Positions 1 to 4,613 of a stretch of DNA of 5,978 bases are shown here, in pieces; position 1 is the first letter of the stretch; each line of letters begins with the position of its first letter. This DNA comes from Chrysiogenia bacterium (GTDB lineage Bacteria; JAGRBM01): positions 1 to 5,978 of the forward strand of contig JAGRBM010000016.1 in the NCBI GenBank assembly GCA_020434085.1. The letters are read 5' to 3'. The notes under the pieces are model-generated. The model had not been told where the DNA came from, searched no databases, and saw only the letters and a list, made by a program, of their open reading frames with translations. Made by a program: the position numbers and the translations under genes.

Positions 1-365
1 AGAAACTCTCGAAGCCCGCGCTGGAAAAACTGCGCGCCCACCGCTGGGGCGGCAACGTGCGCGAGCTGCGCAACGTGATTGAGCGCGCCGCCATCCTCAG
101 TGAGTCCGATACCATCGATGCCGACACTATCTGGTTTGACGATCTCTCGGCCAGGCCCGAGGGCGACTTCCTGGATCGCCACCCCGAGCTCTCGGGAATG
201 AGCGTCGAGGACGTCGAGCGCGAGATGATCCGCGCGGCCCTCAAGCGCACCGGTGGCGTCCAGAGCAACGCCGCCCGCCAGCTCGGTATTCCCAAGAGCA
301 CACTCGCTGGGAGAATCGACAAGCTTGGGCTGCGCGAGTTGCTCGCGGAACTGAGCGGTAAATAG
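1..365 (+). CDS. sigma-54-dependent transcriptional regulator (NtrC family), C-terminal part
   Basis: This is the 3' end of a gene that begins before the window; the reading frame is open from base 3 and stops with TAG at 363-365. The protein would activate transcription by sigma-54 RNA polymerase using ATP hydrolysis. Seen directly: the stretch W-G-G-N-V-R-E-L-R-N-V-I-E-R-A near bases 45-92 is the end of the AAA+ domain, with the GNVREL sensor-II region typical of NtrC-type activators. After an acidic linker comes a Fis-type helix-turn-helix (about bases 255-345, containing AARQLGIPKSTL), which binds enhancer DNA. The protein ends shortly after this helix, as is usual in the family. The N-terminal signal-input domain (receiver, PAS, GAF or FHA) lies outside the window, so the signal sensed and the target genes cannot be told. 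A GTG at 57 lies inside the AAA+ motif and is not a real start. Family assignment is secure. Confidence 0.95.
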   Translation, partial: KLSKPALEKLRAHRWGGNVRELRNVIERAAILSESDTIDADTIWFDDLSARPEGDFLDRHPELSGMSVEDVEREMIRAALKRTGGVQSNAARQLGIPKSTLAGRIDKLGLRELLAELSGK

Positions 366-375
366 TACCCAGCCT

Positions 376-416
376 TCCCTGCTCCCCCGTCGGGGGAGCG
401 GGGATTGAATTATTGT
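376..416 (+). terminator. intrinsic terminator of the sigma-54 regulator gene
   Basis: Ten bases after the TAG stop is a perfect 8-bp stem, GCTCCCCC (381-388) and GGGGGAGC (392-399), with a 3-base loop. It can extend outward to 376/404 with one G-U pair, giving about 13 bp. The downstream bases (405-416) are A/T-rich but not a clean T run, so efficiency is uncertain. The position fits the end of the regulator transcript. Confidence 0.7.
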
Positions 417-744
417 CTCTGACACTGTGACGCCTGCTGACACGCCCCCGACCTAGTGTTGGCTCAACGCCGGTTCCGCGGCGGAGGACTTCACGCAAGA
501 GGTCCGCCAGGGTTCTTACCGAGCCTCGCGGGACGAGCGGGCAGGCCGGGTCATGGTCACCTCTTGTCGGGGGCTGCACGCCGCGCCGGGACAACCGTTC
601 CCGGCCGCATCCCACCACCCGAACCACCATGAACCACTCTTCCTCAGACCCCGGCAGTGGGGGCTGCGGCCCGGTCCTGCCCGTCTCAGGGCTTTCTCGG
701 CCCCGTGCGTTCCGGGCTCGCGTCCAAAAGTGAGTGAGCATTCA

Positions 745-773
745 TTGACCGCCCCCGCCGCGCTGTGTACTAC
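745..773 (+). promoter_or_regulatory. candidate sigma-70 promoter of the acyl-CoA dehydrogenase gene
   Basis: TTGACC (745-750) matches five of six -35 consensus bases. After a 17-base gap comes TACTAC (768-773), a weak -10 match; TGTACT at 766-771 is an alternative with a 15-base gap. Transcription would start near 780, leaving a leader of about 80 bases before the ATG at 862. The -35 box is the convincing half. Confidence 0.4.
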
Positions 774-800
774 TCGCAGCGACGCCGACGGTCGGTGCCT

Positions 801-837
801 GCCGCGCGAAAGCGCTCCCCCGCAGGCCCCGCGCGGC
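801..837 (+). promoter_or_regulatory. hairpin in the leader of the acyl-CoA dehydrogenase mRNA
   Basis: GCCGCGC (801-807) and GCGCGGC (831-837) form a perfect 7-bp GC-only stem around a 23-base loop, ending about 25 bases before the start codon. In such GC-rich DNA this may be chance. It does not match a riboswitch class that I recognise. Confidence 0.3.
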
Positions 838-861
838 GATCCCAACCCGCGGGGGACTCCC

Positions 862-2118
862 ATGTTTGAATTCAACCAGACCCAGAAGATGGCCGAGAAG
901 ATGATGCGCGGTTACGTCGAGAAGGAAATCCTTCCCCACGTGGCAGCGATGGACCGCGGCGACATGCTGCCCTACGACCTGTTCCGCAAGATGCACAAGG
1001 AACTGGGGCTTCGCATCGCCGCTGAGAAAGCGATCAACAAGGCCATTGCACGAAAGCGCGCCGAAGAAGCAGGCGAAGCGCCCGAAGAGAAACCGGAAAA
1101 GGAGAATGCCAAGGGGGACGAAGATGACCTGAGCGGTGGGCAGGACCCGCTGCTCATGGCGATCCTGATGAAGGAACTCTCGCGCGTCTCGCCGGGCTTT
1201 ACGCTCTCCTACGGCGCCTCGCTCGGACTGTGCGGCTCGAACATCCAGAAGAAGGGCACGGCCGAGCAGCTTGAGAAATACGCCAAGCCGGTGCTGCTCT
1301 ACGACAAGATCGGTTGCTGGGGCCTGACCGAACCCGACGCCGGCAGCGATGCCTTCGGCTCGATGAAGACCGTCGCCCGCCGCGATGGCGACTACTACGT
1401 GCTCAACGGGTCGAAGACCTTCATCACGAACGCCCCGCACGCGGATATCTTCGTGATCTACGCGCGCCTGGACAAAGGCCAGGGCGGCGAGAAAAACACC
1501 TGGCCGGTCAAGAGCTTCATCTGCGTGCGCGAGGACGAGGGTCTCTCCACCAGCGAGCCCATGGACAAGATGGGCATGCGCGACTCGCCGACGGGGCTGA
1601 TCTATCTCGAGGACTGCCGCATTCCGGTGGACCGCATCCTGGGTACCGAGGAAGAAGAGTCCCGCGGCGACGGCAAGGAAGTCCTTCAGGGCGAGCGCTC
1701 GGGCATGCCGGCCATGGCGCTGGGGATCATCGAGCGTTGCCTGGAAGTTGCCACCAAATACGCCAAGGAGCGCGAGCAGTTCGGCCAGCCCATCGCCAAC
1801 TACCAGGCCGTGCAGCTCCGGCTGGCGGAGATGTACATCGCCTATGAGAACTGCCGGAACCTGGTATTCAAGCAGGCCTGGCTCCAGCGCGAGGGCAAGC
1901 GCGACATGTTCTCGGCCCAGGTGGCCAAGGTCTACTGCACCCAGCAGGCGACCAAGGTCGCGCTCGACGCCATCCAGATTCTGGGCGGCAACGGCTACAT
2001 GAAGGAATACTACGTCGAGAAGCTCATGCGCGATGCCAAGCTCCTGGAGATCGGCGGCGGCACCTCCGACATCAACATGATGGGCATGATGCGCGAGTAT
2101 CTGGCGCGATCGAGCTGA
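862..2118 (+). CDS. acyl-CoA dehydrogenase, IVD/LCAD-type active site
   Basis: A 418-residue FAD-dependent acyl-CoA dehydrogenase, which makes the trans-2 double bond in an acyl-CoA and passes electrons to electron-transfer flavoprotein in the cytoplasm. Both family signatures are present: GLTEPDAGSDAFG (154-166) and the C-terminal QILGGNGY segment followed by E382, K387 and D391. REQFGQP (304-310) and IGGGTSDI (397-404) are also typical. The MCAD catalytic Glu position (EGT) is Gly399 here. Instead, Glu278 in GERSGM aligns, counting back from REQFGQ, with the helix-G glutamate of isovaleryl-CoA dehydrogenase, so the enzyme should be active with the base supplied from that position. Residues 52-90 are a Lys/Glu/Ala-rich insertion in the N-terminal helical domain, which explains the excess over the usual 380-390. 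ATG 862 is chosen because MFEFNQTQ begins family-like sequence, with a GGGGGA ribosome site at 851-856. The gene stands alone between a candidate promoter and a terminator. The substrate is unknown; short, branched or aromatic acyl-CoA are all possible. Confidence 0.93.
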   Translation: MFEFNQTQKMAEKMMRGYVEKEILPHVAAMDRGDMLPYDLFRKMHKELGLRIAAEKAINKAIARKRAEEAGEAPEEKPEKENAKGDEDDLSGGQDPLLMAILMKELSRVSPGFTLSYGASLGLCGSNIQKKGTAEQLEKYAKPVLLYDKIGCWGLTEPDAGSDAFGSMKTVARRDGDYYVLNGSKTFITNAPHADIFVIYARLDKGQGGEKNTWPVKSFICVREDEGLSTSEPMDKMGMRDSPTGLIYLEDCRIPVDRILGTEEEESRGDGKEVLQGERSGMPAMALGIIERCLEVATKYAKEREQFGQPIANYQAVQLRLAEMYIAYENCRNLVFKQAWLQREGKRDMFSAQVAKVYCTQQATKVALDAIQILGGNGYMKEYYVEKLMRDAKLLEIGGGTSDINMMGMMREYLARSS

Positions 2119-2143
2119 GCGCACCCTTCAATGCTTGAGGACG

Positions 2144-2175
2144 GCGCCGCCGGGGCTCCCCCCGGTCGCGCTTTT
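2144..2175 (+). terminator. intrinsic terminator after the acyl-CoA dehydrogenase gene
   Basis: CCGGGG (2150-2155) pairs with CCCCGG (2160-2165) around the loop CTCC. A G-U pair and a single C/C mismatch lead to a further 4-bp stem (2144-2147 with 2168-2171). TTTT follows at once at 2172-2175. It lies 25 bases past the TGA stop and ends only 17 bases before the next start codon. Confidence 0.65.
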
Positions 2176-2192
2176 CGTGTAGATTGACACCC

Positions 2193-2984
2193 ATGGTCGG
2201 CAAGTTCGCAAAGGGAATCTTCACCGGGCTCGGCGCTCCAAAGCGCGGGATGTCCTTTCTTGGGGAGCACCCCAAGCTCATCTCGTGGTGCGTGATCCCG
2301 GTGATCATTAACTACCTGATCTTCGGCACGCTGGCGTATCTGGCGGGCAAGTTCATTCCCGAGCTCTCGGACATGATTCTGCCCGAGGCGACCAACTGGT
2401 TCTGGGACGTGGTGCGTTTTCTGCTGCAGGGGGTCGGCTACCTGATCGTCGGCGTGGCCGCCTACTTCCTGTTTGTCCCCGTGGCCGGGCTCATCGCCTC
2501 GCCCTTCAACGACATGCTGGCCGAGCAGGTGGGCATCCTGAAGACGGGCGAGGTTCCCGAGGGCGCGGGCTGGAAGAACTTTGCTTCCGACGCGCTTTTC
2601 TCAATCGGCGTTGAGGCAAAGAAGCTCCTGCTGCTGGTGATCCTGGCGGTGGGGACATTTCTCGTCGGGCTCATTCCCGTGGTTCAGGTGATTTCGCCGG
2701 TCGTGGGCGTGCTGGTGGGCATCTTCTACGTGGCGCTCGAATACATCGACTTCGCCATGGCCCACCGCAAATTGCCGTTTTCCGACCGCGTGGCGATGCT
2801 GGCCGCCGATCAGCCGGGCATGGCACTGGGCTTTGGGCTGCCGCCCTATGTGGTTGCACTGGTGCCCGTCGTGAACGTGCTGGTCATCCCGCTGCTCGCA
2901 CCGGTGATGGTCGTCGCGGGCGCGCTGCTCTACTACGAGCACCTGGCGCCCGGGCATGAAGCGGTGGCGGAAGTCGCAAACTGA
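2193..2984 (+). CDS. EI24 domain (CysZ-like) integral membrane protein
   Basis: A 263-residue inner-membrane protein of the EI24/CysZ superfamily. CysZ members take up sulfate, but most bacterial EI24 proteins are uncharacterised, so sulfate transport is only a possibility here. Seen directly: an N-terminal amphipathic lead-in (G8-P36 with the family-like LGEHPKLISWCVIPVIIN pattern), hydrophobic spans at about 33-52, 77-102, 144-182 (long, broken by IPVV) and 217-248, and no cleavable signal peptide. Family hallmarks are SPFNDMLAEQV (103-113), right after the second span, and EYIDFAMAHRKLPF (183-196). The C-terminal hydrophobic stretch VVNVLVIPLLAPVMVVAGALLY is also typical. ATG 2193 fits the family N-terminus; TTG 2184 would add three residues. 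No clear Shine-Dalgarno precedes either. The gene has its own terminator and no cys gene beside it, so context does not support a specific sulfur role. Confidence 0.85.
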   Translation: MVGKFAKGIFTGLGAPKRGMSFLGEHPKLISWCVIPVIINYLIFGTLAYLAGKFIPELSDMILPEATNWFWDVVRFLLQGVGYLIVGVAAYFLFVPVAGLIASPFNDMLAEQVGILKTGEVPEGAGWKNFASDALFSIGVEAKKLLLLVILAVGTFLVGLIPVVQVISPVVGVLVGIFYVALEYIDFAMAHRKLPFSDRVAMLAADQPGMALGFGLPPYVVALVPVVNVLVIPLLAPVMVVAGALLYYEHLAPGHEAVAEVAN

Positions 2985-3006
2985 ATTTTCTGGAATGATT
3001 CAAACG

Positions 3007-3038
3007 AAAACGCGCGGCATCTGCCGCGAGTTTCTTTT
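3007..3038. terminator. bidirectional terminator between convergent genes
   Basis: CGCGGCA (3013-3019) and TGCCGCG (3022-3028) form a 7-bp stem (effective loop ATCT). It extends with C-G and three A-T pairs (3008-3011 with 3030-3033) around one mismatch. The A run on the left (3007-3010) and TTTCTTTT on the right (3031-3038) give a T tract in both directions. It can end the EI24 transcript on the plus strand and the small hypothetical transcript on the minus strand; it touches the latter's stop codon. Confidence 0.8.
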
Positions 3039-3484
3039 CAGGACATGTTCTTGAGCAGGAAGCTGGCCAGCAGGTCTTCGTCGCTGGTGGAGCCCTCGGG
3101 TGCGACCTGGGATTCGTCGAGCTTTTCTTCCTCGGGCTTGGGCGGCGCAGGAGCGGCAGCCGCCGGCGCGCCGGCCGGTTGCTCGGGGCGTCCGAGGTAG
3201 CCGGTCTCCACGTCGTAGGGCGTGTCGCCCAGGATCACCGACTCCATGTAGGCCTCGGCATTCATCGCGTCGAGCTGCTTCTTGGTCTTCACCTTCCCCA
3301 GCAGGCCGTGGGGATCGTCGCCACCGCCCGAGACGGTCAGAAAGCGCACAGCTTCCTCGAGCTGAAACACCTTCGGCCCTTCCGGCGCGGTCTTGAGAGT
3401 GAGCGTGTGGCCTTCGATGGAGATTTTCTCTCCCTCGGTCCACGAGTCGATCACCCGTTGTGAAAAGAACAGCAGCTTTGCCAT
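3038..3484 (-). CDS. uncharacterised 148-residue protein with Ala/Pro linker
   Basis: I do not recognise a named family. The first about 98 residues look like a compact alpha/beta domain: MAKLLFFSQRVIDSW, a beta-rich part (KISIEGHTLTLKT), then FQLEEAVRFLTVSGG, DPHGLLGKVKTKKQL and a conserved-looking ESVILGDTPYDVETGYLG (81-98). A low-complexity Ala/Pro/Glu linker (about 100-121) follows, then an acidic tail and a short hydrophobic-acidic helix (DEDLLASFLLKN, 136-146). There is no signal peptide or membrane span, so it is probably cytoplasmic. The layout of folded domain, flexible linker and short terminal helix suggests a protein that docks onto a partner; this is inference. ATG 3484 is the only usable start, since an in-frame TAA lies about 30 bases upstream. 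It lacks a clear ribosome site but has a good promoter (3542-3571). Codon use and GC resemble the neighbours. Similar proteins occur, as I recall, in Myxococcota-like genomes as hypotheticals. Confidence 0.8.
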   Translation of the reverse strand: MAKLLFFSQRVIDSWTEGEKISIEGHTLTLKTAPEGPKVFQLEEAVRFLTVSGGGDDPHGLLGKVKTKKQLDAMNAEAYMESVILGDTPYDVETGYLGRPEQPAGAPAAAAPAPPKPEEEKLDESQVAPEGSTSDEDLLASFLLKNMS

Positions 3485-3530
3485 GGGAATCGTTAAATCC
3501 GCAATCTTCTGGCGGGGTTACACCCCTCCC

Positions 3531-3541
3531 TCGAATTTCGA
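3531..3541. promoter_or_regulatory. 11-base inverted repeat at the predicted transcription start
   Basis: TCGAA (3531-3535), a central T, and TTCGA (3537-3541) form a perfect inverted repeat directly next to the -10 box of the minus-strand promoter, covering its likely start point. A repressor bound here would block transcription, but no regulator is known. A second small hairpin, GGGGT/ACCCC (3514-3526), follows in the leader. Confidence 0.3.
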
Positions 3542-3571
3542 ACTATACCAGCCCTTTGCGCCGCAACGCAA
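3542..3571 (-). promoter_or_regulatory. promoter of the small hypothetical gene
   Basis: On the minus strand, TGGTATAGT (3542-3550) is an extended -10 box: TATAGT matches five of six bases and carries the upstream TG. An 18-base gap leads to a weak -35 TTGCGT (3566-3571). Transcription would begin near 3535, about 50 bases ahead of ATG 3484. Confidence 0.6.
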
Positions 3572-3640
3572 CAAAAGCGCGCTCGCGCCGGTGGGCGGCG
3601 CTCCGGGATGCCTCTGGTAGCTCTTGCGCACCCAAAGCAC

Positions 3641-3669
3641 TTGGAGCCGCGCGCGGGCGGGTCTAGCAT
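3641..3669 (+). promoter_or_regulatory. promoter of murI
   Basis: TTGGAG (3641-3646), a 17-base gap and TAGCAT (3664-3669) form a sigma-70-like promoter with TA..AT conserved in the -10 box. Transcription from about 3676 gives a leader of some 36 bases to ATG 3712 and would leave too little room before the GTG at 3685 or ATG at 3691, supporting the 3712 start. Confidence 0.5.
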
Positions 3670-3711
3670 TCCGCCACCGCTTCAGTGCAGATGTGGCGGG
3701 GGAAGCTCCTT

Positions 3712-4542
3712 ATGACCGACCAGACTGAATCACGCAAGCTGCCCATCGGAGTGTTCGACTCCGGTGTGGGCGGGCTCACGGTGCTGCGAGAGATCCGCCG
3801 CCTGTTGCCAGGGGAGAGCACGCTCTATCTGGGAGATACCGCCCGCGTTCCCTACGGGACGAAGTCCCCGCAGACGGTGCAGCGCTACGGGCGCGAAGTA
3901 ACCCGCGAGCTCCTGCACCGGGGCATCAAGCTGCTGGTGGTCGGCTGCAACACCGCTTCGGCCGTTGCGCTGGGCGTGCTGCGGACCGAGTTCGACGTGC
4001 CGCTGACGGGAGTGATTGTTCCCGGCGCGCGCGCGGCTGCCAAGGCGACGAAGTCCGGGCGCGTGGGTGTCATCGGCACGAGCGCCACGGTGCGGAGCGG
4101 TGCCTATGTCGAAGCCATCAAGGCCGCCGACCGCGACATCGAAGTCTTCGGCGTGGCCTGCCCGCTCTTTGTCGGACTGGTCGAAGAAGGCTGGACCGAC
4201 GGCGAGATCGCCGAGCTTGCGGCGCGCCGGTATCTCGAACCGCTCTTCGAGGCGAAGATCGACACCCTCGTGCTGGGCTGCACCCACTACCCACTGCTGG
4301 CGCCGACGTTGGAAAAGGTCATGGGCGAGGGGGTTCGCGTCATCGACTCGGCCACGGCCACTGCCGAGGAGGTCGTGCACCTGCTGAAGGAAACCGAGCT
4401 GGCTGCGACCGACACCGGCAGCGACAGTCATCACTACCTGGTCACCGACTCGCGCGAGCGCTTCCTCGAACTCGCGCCCCGCTTCCTGGGACGCGAACTC
4501 GCCGGCAAGGTCGAGGAAGTTCAGCTCAAGACCGAGAACTAG
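3712..4542 (+). CDS. murI: glutamate racemase MurI
   Basis: A 276-residue cytoplasmic racemase that converts L-glutamate to D-glutamate for peptidoglycan, the residue later added by MurD. It needs no cofactor and uses two cysteines as acid/base pair. Seen directly: IGVFDSGVGGLTVL (12-25), with Asp16 and Ser17 of the substrate pocket; YLGDTARVPYG (39-49); the first catalytic cysteine in VGCNTASA (Cys79); GVIGTSATVRSG (119-130); and the second in LGCTHYPLL (Cys190, His192). All key residues are present and the length is normal (about 255-285 in the family), so the gene should be functional. Start: ATG 3712 has GGGGGAAG (3698-3705) at good spacing; GTG 3685 and ATG 3691 upstream in frame lack a ribosome site and would lie almost at the transcript start. 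The gene is monocistronic, between its own promoter and a terminator, away from other mur genes. Confidence 0.97.
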   Translation: MTDQTESRKLPIGVFDSGVGGLTVLREIRRLLPGESTLYLGDTARVPYGTKSPQTVQRYGREVTRELLHRGIKLLVVGCNTASAVALGVLRTEFDVPLTGVIVPGARAAAKATKSGRVGVIGTSATVRSGAYVEAIKAADRDIEVFGVACPLFVGLVEEGWTDGEIAELAARRYLEPLFEAKIDTLVLGCTHYPLLAPTLEKVMGEGVRVIDSATATAEEVVHLLKETELAATDTGSDSHHYLVTDSRERFLELAPRFLGRELAGKVEEVQLKTEN

Positions 4543-4564
4543 GGGCTTCGCCCCATTTCTTCTC
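4542..4564 (+). terminator. likely murI terminator
   Basis: GGGGC (4542-4546), loop TTC, and GCCCC (4550-4554) form a perfect short stem that begins on the last base of the murI stop codon. The T-rich TTTCTTCTC (4556-4564) follows. An outer stem, CCGAGAA (4532-4538) with TTCTCGG (4560-4566), can enclose it and would compete for the T tract. Confidence 0.5.
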
Positions 4565-4584
4565 GGGACAGCGGGGCCGTGTAG

Positions 4585-4604
4585 GGGCGAGGCATGCCTC
4601 GCCC
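4585..4604. repeat. 20-base perfect palindrome, REP-like
   Basis: GGGCGAGGCA (4585-4594) is followed directly by its reverse complement, TGCCTCGCCC (4595-4604). A further G-U pair is possible at 4584/4605. It is preceded by GTAG (4581-4584) and followed by a T-rich stretch. It lies between the convergent ends of murI and the radical SAM gene, so its RNA could act as a terminator for murI. Palindromes of the GTAGGGGCGAGGC style are, from general knowledge, widely dispersed in many bacterial genomes, so this is probably one copy of a family. Confidence 0.7.
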
Positions 4605-4613
4605 TCTCTATCT

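Larger units (their letters stand above)
366..861 (+). other. about 495-base region with no convincing gene
   Basis: Open frames exist here on both strands because stops are rare in GC-rich DNA. Their translations are rich in Arg, Pro, Gly and His, show no domain, and do not look like protein. An in-frame ATG at 553 would add 103 residues to the acyl-CoA dehydrogenase, but that extension resembles no known part of the family and the true start is at 862. The region holds the regulator terminator (376-416), a small direct repeat CTGACAC at 419-425 and 437-443, a candidate promoter (745-773) and a structured leader (801-837). I searched by eye for RNase P, SRP and tmRNA core motifs on both strands and recognised none. 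A small RNA or a decayed gene cannot be excluded. Confidence 0.6.

Noticed and set aside
480-741. Structural RNA (RNase P, SRP or tmRNA) in the GC-rich gap
   Set aside because: I looked for core motifs such as GAGGAAAGTCCGGGC and GGTCCGGAAGGAAGCAG on both strands and found neither.
553-861. N-terminal extension of the acyl-CoA dehydrogenase from an in-frame ATG at 553
   Set aside because: The 103 extra residues are Pro/Arg/His-rich without family similarity, while ATG 862 has a ribosome site and begins typical sequence. The best promoter also lies downstream of 553.
241-875. Minus-strand open frames over the 366-861 gap
   Set aside because: Translations are Arg/Gly/Pro-rich, have no recognisable domain, and overlap the regulator end, terminator or acyl-CoA dehydrogenase start. 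They look like chance frames.
742-2124. Long open frame antisense to the acyl-CoA dehydrogenase gene
   Set aside because: It is the mirror of a GC-rich coding frame, with Leu/His/Val/Ala-rich translation and no domain; the plus-strand product carries clear family motifs.
2184-2189. Perfect TTGACA as a -35 box
   Set aside because: No -10 box lies 16-18 bases downstream, and it overlaps the start of the EI24 gene, whose N-terminus is family-like.
3685-3711. Earlier murI starts (GTG 3685, ATG 3691)
   Set aside because: Neither has a ribosome site, and both lie within about 15 bases of the predicted transcript start; ATG 3712 has GGGGGAAG at correct spacing.
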